Assembly: GCA_044508215.1 (NCBI GenBank)
Contig: JBIQID010000049.1
Span: forward strand, 1 to 20,102
Length of the DNA: 20,102 bases
Reading direction: 5' to 3'
From: JAEZFI01 sp044508215
GTDB lineage: Bacteria; Actinomycetota; Acidimicrobiia; Acidimicrobiales; Microtrichaceae
Position 1 is the first letter of the stretch, and each line of letters starts with the position of its first letter. The notes under the pieces are model-generated. The model was given only the letters and a program-made list of their open reading frames with translations, was not told the DNA's origin and made no database searches. The position numbers and the translations under genes were made by a program. Shown piece after piece: positions 8,008 to 15,664 of this stretch.

Positions 8008-8793
8008 ATGTTGGCCTTGCTGCCCACCGCCCTGGCGGTGATCGCCGGCATCGGGCTGGGACTCGGCCTCGGCGGGCGGTTCTGGAACGCCCAGCGCTGG
8101 CGCCCGCAGGTGTGGCCCGCTGCCGCAGTGGGCCTCGGGCTGGAGCTGCTCATCCGCGTCGCGTCGCTCTCCGGCGGCGTGGCGGTCTTCGTCCACGTCG
8201 TCGCCATGGCGCTCCTCATCGTGTGGTGCGCCGCGAACCTCCGCACCCCCGGCATCGTGCTGGTGCTCGCCGGCCTGGCGCTGGACCTCGTTCCCACCAT
8301 CTTGAACTGGGGCATGCCCGTGGGCCGCGACGCCGTGGCGGCGGCGGGGCTGGTGACGGGCGGATCGCTCGACGAGACGCGCCTCGACGGACCACGGCAC
8401 ATCGCCGACGGCGACCTGTTCGCCTTCCTGGGCGAGAACATCGCGCTCCCCACCGGACAGGTGCTCTCGATCGGTGACCTCGTCACCATGCTGGGCATCG
8501 CGCTGGCGGTCGCGGCGATCCTCCGTGGCCGACGCCTCCGGGCCCACGACGACCTCCCGTCGATCCCCTACCGGCAGGCGATCCGCGCCCTCGGCGACGG
8601 CCCGATGCCACGCCGCGGTCCGGGGACGCACCCGTCGCAGTCGGCGGCCGCCCGCCGTCCGAAGGCGCAGGACGTGGGGGTGAGGCGGCTGCCACGGGGC
8701 CACGGTGAACAGCTGCACGCGCACCACGGGTGGGCCGGCGTCGGTGAGGACGACCTCGCCCGGCTCAGAGCCCGGCGGAGCGCGCGACGGTGA
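8008..8793 (+). CDS. DUF5317 family membrane protein
   Basis: A 261-aa protein. The N-terminal ~175 residues fit DUF5317: a first glycine-rich hydrophobic helix ending LGLGLGGRF, further helices around residues 35-55, 58-78 and 82-100, then the family-like segment LFAFLGENIALP with GQVLSIGDLVTMLG and a last helix near 160-175. The function of the family is unknown. The 85-residue C-terminal tail is Arg/Gly/Pro-rich, low in hydrophobic residues and unusual for the family. Its end overlaps the convergent glycoside hydrolase gene by 29 bp, so the true end may be earlier if a sequencing error occurred. The start is supported by the TAGCAT box 6 nt upstream. Confidence 0.8.
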   Translation: MLALLPTALAVIAGIGLGLGLGGRFWNAQRWRPQVWPAAAVGLGLELLIRVASLSGGVAVFVHVVAMALLIVWCAANLRTPGIVLVLAGLALDLVPTILNWGMPVGRDAVAAAGLVTGGSLDETRLDGPRHIADGDLFAFLGENIALPTGQVLSIGDLVTMLGIALAVAAILRGRRLRAHDDLPSIPYRQAIRALGDGPMPRRGPGTHPSQSAAARRPKAQDVGVRRLPRGHGEQLHAHHGWAGVGEDDLARLRARRSARR

Positions 8794-9949
8794 ACGCCAG
8801 CCCCGTCCACGACTGAGGCGCAGCGCCCCCCGGTCGAGCCGTGTCGGGGTTCCAGTGCTCGGCCATGCCGCTGAGGATCGCGCCGGCGGTCAGGGCGTCG
8901 GCCACCTCGTCCGCCACGTCCTCCCGACCAGCCCCACGCGCCGCACACCACACCAGGTAGGAGAGCTGCGGCCAGGACGGGCCCCGCCAGTAGGTGTCGG
9001 GGTCGAACGCCGGCTCCTCGCGGTGCACACCGGTGGGTCCGTACGTCGCCCCGTACGCGGCGGCCGACACCAGCTCGTCCATGGCCGCCTGCACGTGGCG
9101 CTCGTCGGGATCCACCAGCGCCACGAGCATCGCCTCCAACGTTCGCACCCGTCCCGAGCCGCTCTCGGTGGGACCGTCGTCGACCCACGTCCGCAGCTCC
9201 GGGTCCCAGCGGGCCGAGAGCGCCTCCGCCAGCTCCACCGCCCGCTCCCCCAGCCACACGTCGCCCGTCAGCGAGGCGAGCTCCAGCGCGTTCCACGCGA
9301 TGAGCGCCGACAGCGCCACCGAGCCGACCCGGCACTCGTCGTTCGCGATCGGCGCCCCCGTCTCGTCGAAGGTGATCGACTGCACCAGCTCGCCCTTCCG
9401 GCGGTACCAGGCGTCACCGATCAGCTCGCCGACCACGAGCGAGTCCCACCGCGGGCTGTCGTCGGCCCCGGACTCCCACGGGTGGACCATCTCGACGAGG
9501 TCGCCCGGGGTCCGCCGGCGCTCCGAGAGCAGGAACCGGAGGCCTGCGCTCGCGCAATCGACCACGTCGGACGGCACCTCGATCCCGCGCCGGACCAGCT
9601 CCACCACTGCGTGGCCGAACATCGGCGGCTGGGTGATCGCTGACGTCGCGGAGCGGCCCCAGAACGACTCGAGGAACAAGGCGTCGCCCCAGTAGGTCAC
9701 GTGCGGGACGAAGCCGGTCGGACCCTGGTGCGCGAGCGCCGAGCGCAGCTCGAGCACGGCCCGTTCCTCGTCGCCGAGGTCGGCGTGGACGATGGCACAG
9801 AAGCAGGAGTCCCACAGCCACTGCCACGGATAGGTGGTGGCGTTCGGCACGGTGAACCCGGGCGCACGCCAGTGCTCCTCGAACACGGGTCGCACCGCCC
9901 GGTCGAGGATCGCCGCCCGTTCGGGCGCCTGGGACGACGGCTCCGACAC
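8765..9949 (-). CDS. MGH1-like (GH63-type) glycoside hydrolase
   Basis: A 394-aa protein with the all-helical (alpha/alpha)6-barrel signature of MGH1/GH63-like enzymes, which include mannosylglycerate and glucosylglycerate hydrolases and trehalase-like proteins. Visible motifs are YPWQWLWDSCF (the usual WxWD catalytic-region motif near residue 38), FWGRSATSAITQPP, HPWESGADDSPRWD, YWRGPSWPQLSYLVW and, near the C-terminus, EHWNPDT with APQSWTGLAF. There is no signal peptide, so it acts in the cytoplasm. GTG 9949 was chosen because TAGCTT ends 7 nt upstream. An in-frame ATG at 9970 would add 7 residues but overlaps the divergent glycosyltransferase's start codon. Its pairing with a GT4 glycosyltransferase suggests it breaks down the glycoside that enzyme makes; the substrate is not known. 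Confidence 0.85.
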   Translation of the reverse strand: MSEPSSQAPERAAILDRAVRPVFEEHWRAPGFTVPNATTYPWQWLWDSCFCAIVHADLGDEERAVLELRSALAHQGPTGFVPHVTYWGDALFLESFWGRSATSAITQPPMFGHAVVELVRRGIEVPSDVVDCASAGLRFLLSERRRTPGDLVEMVHPWESGADDSPRWDSLVVGELIGDAWYRRKGELVQSITFDETGAPIANDECRVGSVALSALIAWNALELASLTGDVWLGERAVELAEALSARWDPELRTWVDDGPTESGSGRVRTLEAMLVALVDPDERHVQAAMDELVSAAAYGATYGPTGVHREEPAFDPDTYWRGPSWPQLSYLVWCAARGAGREDVADEVADALTAGAILSGMAEHWNPDTARPGGAAPQSWTGLAFTVARSAGL

Positions 9950-9955
9950 GTGCGG

Positions 9956-9962
9956 CAAGCTA
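9956..9962. promoter_or_regulatory. Overlapping divergent -10 elements
   Basis: On the minus strand TAGCTT (9962-9957) ends 7 nt before GTG 9949. On the plus strand CAAGCT (9956-9961), one mismatch from TANNNT, ends 7 nt before ATG 9969. The two hexamers occupy nearly the same seven bases on opposite strands, so RNA polymerase could open only one promoter at a time. Both transcripts would be leaderless. The minus-strand box is the stronger match. Confidence 0.4.
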
Positions 9963-9968
9963 CTGCCC

Positions 9969-10997
9969 ATGGCGACCGCTGCCTTCCTCTCGTTCCGCTT
10001 CGGACCGACCGACGGCGTCTCGGTGGTCGCCCGGCACTGGATGGACGAGCTGCGAGGCTTCGGCTTCGACGTGGTCACCGTGGCCGGGGAAGGCGACGTT
10101 GACCGCACGGTGCCGGGCCTCGAGATCGGGGCCGCCGACGCCCCGGATCCCGCTGAGCTCTCCGACGCCCTCGCCGACGCTGACCTGGTGGTGGTCGAGA
10201 ACCTGTGCACGATCCCCCTGAACGTCCCTGCCGCCCTCGTGGCCGCGAAGGTGCTGGAGGGCCGACCGGTGATCCAGCACCACCACGACCCGCCGTGGCA
10301 CCGCGAGCGGTTCGCCCACGTCACCGAGCTGCCGATCGACGACCCGGCCTGGCGGCACGTGGCGCTCACCCGCTTCGCTGCCGACGAGCTGCGCGAGCGC
10401 CGTGGCATCGATGCGGTGGTGATCCCGAACGGCTTCTCGGATCCCACCGATGGAGACCGCGCCGGCCAGCGGGCGGCGCTCGACGTGGCCGACGGGGAGC
10501 TGCTGGTGACGCACCCGGTCCGGGCGATCGAGCGGAAGGGGATCCCGGCGGCGATCGCGCTCACGGAAGCCCTGGGCGGGACGTACTGGCTGCTGGGTCC
10601 GGCCGAGGAGGGCTACGACGACGAGCTCGACCGCCACCTGGCGGCCGCCCGGTGCCGTGTGATCCATCGGGCGTGCGAGGACGAGGCCGACATCTACGCC
10701 GCCGCCGACGTGGTGGCGTTCCCGTCGACCTGGGAGGGGTTCGGCAACCCCCCGATCGAGGCGTCGCTGCACCGGCGGCCCGCCGCGGTCGGCCACTACC
10801 GGGTCGCCGAGGAGCTCCGAGGGCTCGGCTTCCGCTTCTTCGAGCCGGGGGACGTCGAGGGCATCCGGGCGTTCCTCGACCAGCCCGATGAGGAGCTGCT
10901 CGACCGGAACGAGGCGCTCGCCCGGGAGCACTTCTCGATGGACCGGGTGCGGGCAGAGCTGCGACGCCTGTTGGATGGAGCAGGATGGATGCCGTGA
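9969..10997 (+). CDS. GT4-type (GT-B fold) glycosyltransferase
   Basis: A 342-aa protein with a family 4 layout. The N-terminal domain begins AAFLSFRFGPTDGVSVV (the Gly-rich acceptor loop) and contains VIQHHHDPPW. The C-terminal donor domain begins near THPVRAIERKGI, where Arg and Lys normally bind the sugar-nucleotide phosphates. The EX7E motif is intact in EGFGNPPIE (E256 and E264). It transfers a sugar from a nucleotide donor with retention of configuration; the acceptor is unknown. Upstream in-frame codons exist from 9834, but ATG 9969 matches where the beta strand of the fold starts and avoids overlap with the divergent hydrolase. The 3' end overlaps the next small gene by 13 bp. Confidence 0.88.
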   Translation: MATAAFLSFRFGPTDGVSVVARHWMDELRGFGFDVVTVAGEGDVDRTVPGLEIGAADAPDPAELSDALADADLVVVENLCTIPLNVPAALVAAKVLEGRPVIQHHHDPPWHRERFAHVTELPIDDPAWRHVALTRFAADELRERRGIDAVVIPNGFSDPTDGDRAGQRAALDVADGELLVTHPVRAIERKGIPAAIALTEALGGTYWLLGPAEEGYDDELDRHLAAARCRVIHRACEDEADIYAAADVVAFPSTWEGFGNPPIEASLHRRPAAVGHYRVAEELRGLGFRFFEPGDVEGIRAFLDQPDEELLDRNEALAREHFSMDRVRAELRRLLDGAGWMP

Positions 10998-11272
10998 GCA
11001 CGTCACCTCCCCCCGACCCGCTGCTCGCCAAGCGGGCCCGGATCGCACGCTGGTGCGAGCTGGGCAAGCGCATCGGGTACAGCGCCTACGGACTGGCGGT
11101 CGTCCTGTTCTTCGTCGGGTTCGCGGCAGGGTTCCGCGGCTGGATCACCACCACGATCGTGGTCCTGATGGTGGCGGGAGGCGCGGTGCTCGCCCCGGCC
11201 ATCGTGTTCGCCTACGGCGTCAAGGCAGCCGACCGGGAGGACCGCGAGGCCGCCGGCGGGGCAACGGGCTGA
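10985..11272 (+). CDS. Small two-TM membrane protein, function unknown
   Basis: A 95-aa protein: a charged N-terminus (LLAKRARIARWCELGKR), hydrophobic segments at about 31-50 and 53-78 joined by a short RGW turn, and an acidic/basic tail. I do not recognise a family with a known function. ATG 10985 has GGAG 5 nt upstream; an alternative GTG at 10994 would form a GTGA overlap with the glycosyltransferase stop. Either way the gene overlaps the glycosyltransferase and is likely translationally coupled, so the membrane protein may help place the glycosyltransferase or its product at the membrane (inference). Confidence 0.75.
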   Translation: MDAVSTSPPPDPLLAKRARIARWCELGKRIGYSAYGLAVVLFFVGFAAGFRGWITTTIVVLMVAGGAVLAPAIVFAYGVKAADREDREAAGGATG

Positions 11273-11276
11273 TTCG

Positions 11277-11292
11277 GTTACCAGCTGGTAAC
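11277..11292. promoter_or_regulatory. Perfect 16-bp palindrome, candidate TetR operator
   Basis: GTTACCAGCTGGTAAC is a perfect inverted repeat (half-site GTTACC, centre AGCT), 14 bp before the ATG of the tetR-family gene. A -10-like TAACTT (11289-11294) overlaps its right half, and a GAGG Shine-Dalgarno (11297-11300) lies 6 nt before the ATG. Binding of a TetR dimer here would block its own promoter. Confidence 0.7.
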
Positions 11293-11306
11293 TTCTGAGG
11301 TCGACT

Positions 11307-11882
11307 ATGCGACTGCCCGCCCACGAACGCCGCCGCCAACTGCTCGACGTGGCGGTGCGCGTCTTCGCTGAGCGCGGCTACCACTCCACGTCGATGAACG
11401 ACGTCGCCGAGGCAGCCGGCGTCACCAAGCCCGTGCTCTACCAGCACTTCGCGTCGAAGCGCGAGCTGTACCGCGAGCTGTTGCTCGACATCGGGGGGCA
11501 GCTGAAGGACACGATCGCCAAGGCGACGGTCGACGCCGACGGCGGCCGCCAGCAGATCGAGCAGGGCTTCGAGGCGTACTTCGGCTTCGTCGCCGAGCAC
11601 AGCGACGCGTTCCAGGTGCTGTTCGGCGCCGGCACCCGCCGCGACGAGGAGTTCGCCGCCGAGGCGCGCCGGGTGGAGGAGTCGGTGGCGGAGATGGTCG
11701 CCGGGCTCATCGAGATCCCTGGCATCTCCGAACAGCAGCGCCGCCTCCTCGGCAACGGGCTGGTGGGCCTCGCCGAGGGCGCCGGGCGCTACTGGCTGCA
11801 CCACGGCGTGGACGTCGACGCCGAGACGCTCGCCGCGCAGGTGGCCCAGATGGCATGGGCCGGCCTCCGCGGCGTCAAGTGA
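11307..11882 (+). CDS. TetR/AcrR family transcriptional regulator
   Basis: A 191-aa protein of normal TetR length. The N-terminal DNA-binding domain is clear: AVRVFAERGYHSTSMNDVAEAAG (helices 1-2) and GVTKPVLYQHFASKRELY (recognition helix, TKPVLYQHF, residues ~40-48). The C-terminal ligand/dimer domain runs to VAQMAWAGLRG. The preceding palindrome at 11277-11292 overlaps its promoter, so it probably represses itself. Its other targets are unknown; the upstream glycosyltransferase block ends just before the operator, and the gene overlaps the convergent lipoprotein gene by 8 bp at the 3' end. The ligand cannot be told from sequence. Confidence 0.93.
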   Translation: MRLPAHERRRQLLDVAVRVFAERGYHSTSMNDVAEAAGVTKPVLYQHFASKRELYRELLLDIGGQLKDTIAKATVDADGGRQQIEQGFEAYFGFVAEHSDAFQVLFGAGTRRDEEFAAEARRVEESVAEMVAGLIEIPGISEQQRRLLGNGLVGLAEGAGRYWLHHGVDVDAETLAAQVAQMAWAGLRGVK

Positions 11883-14055
11883 TCTCTCGGGTCCCCTTCT
11901 CGAAGTCGATCACCAGCCGCCGTTCCCCCTCGGTCAGCTCGAGGAACCGGCCGAGGTGGCACACCGCACCCCATGGGCTGTCGAGCCGCGGGTGATCGCC
12001 GAGCGGCACGACCTCGCCCTCCACGACGAAGTCGCCCTGCAGGGAGAGCTCCATCGCACCCTGCGAGGGTGACTCGTAGCGAACCCGGTGCCCGCCCGTG
12101 GCGAGCTTCTCCGCCGAGATGTGGGCTGAGGTGATCGCGGCGACGAACTGCTCGAACGTGCCGGCGTCGGCGCGGCGGGACACCTCGACGACCCAGACGT
12201 TGTCGGCCCCACCGGGCGCGACGAGGTCGAAGGGCTTCGTCATGCCCCGCGTCGCCACCACCGCCGGGTCGTAGGTGCGCCACGTGGTCGGCCGATGGGA
12301 CCACAGCGCGACGTAGCCGTCGCCCTTGCGCCCGATCGTCCAGCCTCCGTCCTGGACGACCTCGTCGAAGTGGTCCTGGGGGAAGTAGGCGTGGGTCTCC
12401 GGCTGGTAGCCGAACACGGGGCCGAGGAGCGGGTCGGTGGGCGACTGGTACCGCGGCCGGTAGAGGTGGATCGCCACGTTCTCGAGCTGGGCGGTGCGGG
12501 GCATGGACGCCGAACCGGTCCAGTAGCCGCGGTCCTCGCGCCAGTCGAGCGACTCGGGCGTGGGGCGCTGCGGGTGGTTGGTGAACACGACGGCGTCGGG
12601 GTCGAGCGTCGCCTGCCACGAGTGCACCTGGTCGCGGGCGTCGCCGGGCCGGTGGTCGATCACCGAGCTGAGCATCACCTCGGGACTGCGCCATGTGTAG
12701 GTGTTCGCCTCGCCCAGCACGCCGAACGCGGCCATCGACGCCAGCTCCCTGGCGCCCATCTGGGCGATCAGCGGGCCGGCGTCCGCGATGGGGCGGATCG
12801 CCGAGTACTGCTGGAACAGGTCGGTCTCCCACATGCGCCAGCGCTTGGCGGCCTCGAGCGTGACCGGCACGACCTGCCAGGCGGTCAGCGCGCCCTGCGA
12901 CCACCAGAACGGCAGGTTCTCGGTGGTGTAGTCGTAGCCGTACGCGCCGCGGGGGTTGGGATCCAGCGGCTCGTGCGGGTCGATCGGCACACCGTGGCGC
13001 TCCTTGACCACGGCCACCTCGTCGCTGACCGCGATGCGCCGGATCACGTCGGGCATCCGGTAGCGATCGGCACCGCAGAAGTAGGTGGCGCCCGTGTCGG
13101 TCGCTGACGTCCAGCCGTGGTGGGTGTCGTCGAAGAGGAGCTTGGCGGTGCCGAAGGTGGCCTCGTCGAGCGAGGACATCTTGTCCTTCTTGTAGGTGCG
13201 ACCCCGGGTGGCGCCGTACGCGCCGTGGTGAAGGTGCGTCGCGATGTCGGCCAGGCACAGGTCGAGCGCCGCGCACCCGAGGCGGATCAGCTCCTCGTCG
13301 TCGCACAGCTCGACGAGGGTGAGGAGCGGCGTGATGTTCTTCAGCATGTAGACGTTCGAGTGCCACTCGCTGAAGCCGAAGAGCGACCGCTCCTCGACCC
13401 ACTCCAAGATGTCGGGCCGTGCCCGCTCGGCGTGCTGGGCGCCGGTCATCCCGGTGACCGTGAAGGTGCGCTCCGGCATCGCCAGGCCGGCGAGGTACTC
13501 GTCGACCGCGAAGATCAGCCGGTGGTTCTCGGACCAGAACCACTTGTGGTCGATGCGGTCGGCCGGCAGCGGGTCGTCGTAGCGGTACCGGAAGTCGGCC
13601 ATCCGATCCTCGATCGCCGAGAGGACCGCCGGGTCGATGATCCCGTCGCCCAGGCGCAGCACCCAGTGCAGGTACATGATCTGGAAGTCGCCGGTGTCCT
13701 TCCAGTCGTCGAGCATTCCGAACACGTCCGCGAGGCCGCCGATGGTGACCTGCGATGGGTCCCAGGTGAACGACGGGTCGCGCCTCGCCCGGATGAGGTG
13801 CGCGGCGATGCTCGTGGCGTCACCGGGGCGGAGCTGCTGGGTGGCGAAGGCGAGGTAGTCGGCAGCACGGGCCTGGAAGGCCGCTTCGTCGATCAGCCCC
13901 GCAGCGCCGGGGAGCGGGATGGGACCAGGTGCACCGGTGAGCGGTGGGCCGCAGGTGGGGTTCGGTAGCGGCTTCGGGCCCGGCACCGGTGCGCAGGCGG
14001 CGGCCGCCGCAGCCGCCGCCCCCGCCAAGAGGAACTGTCGTCGAGTCGCGTACAT
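11875..14055 (-). CDS. Tat-exported lipoprotein with polysaccharide-lyase-like features
   Basis: A 726-aa protein. The N-terminus TRRQFLLAGAAAAAAA has twin arginines (R5, R6) followed by FLLAG, a nine-residue Ala run and Cys21, so a Tat-dependent, lipid-anchored export signal is likely (the lipobox AAAC is loose). A Pro-rich linker (PVPGPKPLPNP) follows. The region to about residue 480 is helix-rich with many aromatic residues, including WFWSENHRLIF, FSEWHSNVYMLKN, GAYGATRGRTYKKDK and ENLPFWWSQGAL. The rest is beta-rich (SWQATLDPDAVVFTNHP, YWTGSASMPR, IGRKGDGYVALWS). An alpha/alpha-toroid plus beta-sandwich layout with Trp-Glu-Asn-His motifs recalls heparinase/chondroitinase-type polysaccharide lyases; that is an analogy, not a family assignment. 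It starts 29 bp after the oxidoreductase stop, probably the same operon. Confidence 0.85.
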   Translation of the reverse strand: MYATRRQFLLAGAAAAAAAACAPVPGPKPLPNPTCGPPLTGAPGPIPLPGAAGLIDEAAFQARAADYLAFATQQLRPGDATSIAAHLIRARRDPSFTWDPSQVTIGGLADVFGMLDDWKDTGDFQIMYLHWVLRLGDGIIDPAVLSAIEDRMADFRYRYDDPLPADRIDHKWFWSENHRLIFAVDEYLAGLAMPERTFTVTGMTGAQHAERARPDILEWVEERSLFGFSEWHSNVYMLKNITPLLTLVELCDDEELIRLGCAALDLCLADIATHLHHGAYGATRGRTYKKDKMSSLDEATFGTAKLLFDDTHHGWTSATDTGATYFCGADRYRMPDVIRRIAVSDEVAVVKERHGVPIDPHEPLDPNPRGAYGYDYTTENLPFWWSQGALTAWQVVPVTLEAAKRWRMWETDLFQQYSAIRPIADAGPLIAQMGARELASMAAFGVLGEANTYTWRSPEVMLSSVIDHRPGDARDQVHSWQATLDPDAVVFTNHPQRPTPESLDWREDRGYWTGSASMPRTAQLENVAIHLYRPRYQSPTDPLLGPVFGYQPETHAYFPQDHFDEVVQDGGWTIGRKGDGYVALWSHRPTTWRTYDPAVVATRGMTKPFDLVAPGGADNVWVVEVSRRADAGTFEQFVAAITSAHISAEKLATGGHRVRYESPSQGAMELSLQGDFVVEGEVVPLGDHPRLDSPWGAVCHLGRFLELTEGERRLVIDFEKGTREIT

Positions 14056-14082
14056 GGCAGTCGTTCGCCCTCCCTCGCCTCG

Positions 14083-14094
14083 GTTCACGGTAAC
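14083..14094. promoter_or_regulatory. Imperfect dyad containing a GTTACC half-site, with a -10-like TACCGT
   Basis: GTTACCGTGAAC (minus strand) holds the same GTTACC half-site as the TetR palindrome, next to a 4-of-6 match to its inverse. TACCGT within it (14092-14087) fits TANNNT and would start transcription about 25 nt before the lipoprotein ATG. The spacing differs from the 11277 operator, so a shared regulator is only a possibility. Confidence 0.2.
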
Positions 14095-15503
14095 GACGCG
14101 GTGCTCCCGCTGCCATCGGTCCGGGGATCGGCCTCGTCCCCGGTGCCGTGCAACCGCACGATCCGGCCCGTCGCCGCCGACTCCATCGCGGCGAACGCGA
14201 TCCGGTGGCTCTCCACGCTCTCCCGGGCCGACACCGACGGCTCGCTGCCACCTTCGATCGCCTGGAGGAAGTCGCGGAAGAGGGGCCGCTCCCCTCCCCC
14301 GTGGCCGTCGAACGCCGTCGGGATCGGCACCTTCCGCACCCGGCCCGATCGGTGGTCGGCCACGTTCAGCCACCCGTCGAGCGCGCGCAGCTCGCCCCAC
14401 GCGGAGCCCAGGGTGCCGTTCACCCGGATCGTCCGCATCGTGCGGTGCGAGGCGGACTGCAGCGTGAACGAGGCGAGCACGCCGTTGGCGAAGCGGATCG
14501 ACACCGTCTGCCCCGAGGGCTGGTCGTTGTCGTCGACCTTCCAGGCACAGCGTCCCCAGCGGGTGGTGCGGAGGGCGTGCTCGAGCCCCTCAGGCGTGTG
14601 GTCGTCGGTGACCGCGGCGACGGGCCACCGCCACCATTCCATCCGCTTGGCGACGCCGCGGATCGACGAGTCCAAGAGCCGCGGGCGCACGGCCTTGAGC
14701 GCCGACGCTGCCACCCCGAGGCCGACGGGCCGCTCGGCCATCGCCAGGTCGGCGAGCACCGGCGTGAGGTCCCGGTAGGTGGCGACCGCGTCGTAGGGGC
14801 ACGTGCGGGCGTGAGGACAGCCCTCGATGCAGTGGAGTGGAGCGCCGGGCGGCGCGTTCTCGGCGGTGAGCTCGGTGGGACGGGCGAACGACGCCACCTC
14901 GGCCGCGGGCGCCCCGGCCATCCACGAGAGCAGGTCGAGGTCGTGGCAGGACTTCTGCAGCAGCCACGGCACCACGCTCCGCCGGGTGTGGCCGCGCACG
15001 TACGAGTGGGCGTAGTGCCAGAAGGCGACGTTCTCCGCCATCTGGATCGTCATCACCTCACCGAGTGCCCCCGACTCGATCACCCGGTGCAGCTTCGAGA
15101 AGAGGTGGGAGTACCGGTAGACGTGGCAGACCGCCACGGTGCGGTCCGCCCGCTCGGCGGCCTCGACGATCCGACGGCAGTCGTCCTCGTCGAGGGCCAT
15201 CGGCTTCTCGAGGAGCACGTGGTACCCGGCCTCGAGCGCGGCGAGGGTGGGCTCGACGTGGTGGGTGTCGCCGGTGGCGACGATGGCGTAGTCGGCCAGG
15301 CGTGGGAGGGCGAACAGCTCCTCCCACCCGGCGTGGCAGTCGGAGCCGGTGAGCCCGTACCGCTTCGCGAACCGATCACGGCGTCCCTGGTCGGGGTCGG
15401 CGACGGCCACGATGCGGCCGAGGTCCGGTTCGTCGAGGAGCAGGGTGGCGTACGCGTCGTAGCCCCGGTCGCCCGCCCCCACCACCACACCTGTCGTCGC
15501 CAT
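14085..15503 (-). CDS. Gfo/Idh/MocA family NAD(P)-dependent oxidoreductase
   Basis: A 472-aa protein. It has the Rossmann start TGVVVGAGDRGYDAY (5-18), the signature EKP at 99-101 (HVLLEKPMAL), and KSCHDLDLLSWMAG with the usual catalytic His-Asp. A Cys-rich insertion CIEGCPHARTCPYDA (C-x3-C-x5-C), seen in some larger family members, may bind metal. Family members oxidise or reduce sugar hydroxyl/keto groups, sugar acids or inositols with NAD(P). ATG 15503 gives MATTGVVVGAG at the fold start; ATG 15512 would add three residues. It is the first gene of the leftward pair with the exported lipoprotein and is divergent from the flavoenzyme gene. The substrate is probably a sugar-like molecule released by the neighbour (inference). 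Confidence 0.92.
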   Translation of the reverse strand: MATTGVVVGAGDRGYDAYATLLLDEPDLGRIVAVADPDQGRRDRFAKRYGLTGSDCHAGWEELFALPRLADYAIVATGDTHHVEPTLAALEAGYHVLLEKPMALDEDDCRRIVEAAERADRTVAVCHVYRYSHLFSKLHRVIESGALGEVMTIQMAENVAFWHYAHSYVRGHTRRSVVPWLLQKSCHDLDLLSWMAGAPAAEVASFARPTELTAENAPPGAPLHCIEGCPHARTCPYDAVATYRDLTPVLADLAMAERPVGLGVAASALKAVRPRLLDSSIRGVAKRMEWWRWPVAAVTDDHTPEGLEHALRTTRWGRCAWKVDDNDQPSGQTVSIRFANGVLASFTLQSASHRTMRTIRVNGTLGSAWGELRALDGWLNVADHRSGRVRKVPIPTAFDGHGGGERPLFRDFLQAIEGGSEPSVSARESVESHRIAFAAMESAATGRIVRLHGTGDEADPRTDGSGSTASLP

Positions 15504-15570
15504 GGGCGCCATCTTCGCGGCTGGCAGCTCGAGGCGCGTCGCCTTCGGCGCCGGCGGCTCGCGTGCCAAC

Positions 15571-15621
15571 ATGGGCCGGGTAGCGGAGGACGAAGAAGCG
15601 AGCGCCAGCGAGCGAACCTGA
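15571..15621 (+). other. 16-codon leader ORF candidate
   Basis: ATG at 15571 opens a 16-codon frame (MGRVAEDEEASASERT) ending TGA 15619-15621. It is in the same frame as the flavoenzyme GTG at 15661. It has no clear Shine-Dalgarno. The peptide is acidic and shows no regulatory codon run, so it may simply be an effect of the repeat-like sequence it lies in (15573-15640). Confidence 0.2.
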
Positions 15622-15640
15622 GCCGGAGCTGGCCCGGCCC
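15573..15640. repeat. Inverted-repeat-bounded intergenic element
   Basis: GGGCCGGG (15573-15580) and its exact inverse CCCGGCCC (15633-15640) bound a 68-bp segment. Inside are two direct copies of GCGAGCG (15598-15604 and 15608-15614) separated by CCA. The right arm abuts the Shine-Dalgarno region at 15641. It could be a dispersed extragenic repeat or a folded mRNA leader; no second copy was found in this window. Confidence 0.4.
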
Positions 15641-15652
15641 GAGGAGGAAGGC

Positions 15653-15664
15653 ATGGCTGGGTGA
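15653..15664 (+). other. Three-codon ORF (Met-Ala-Gly-stop) overlapping the flavoenzyme start
   Basis: A strong GAGGAGG (15641-15647) lies 5 nt before ATG 15653, which reads ATG GCT GGG TGA. The TGA overlaps the GTG start at 15661 (GTGA). The same purine tract is 13 nt from GTG, a poor distance for direct initiation. Termination-reinitiation through this minimal ORF is possible. Confidence 0.35.
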
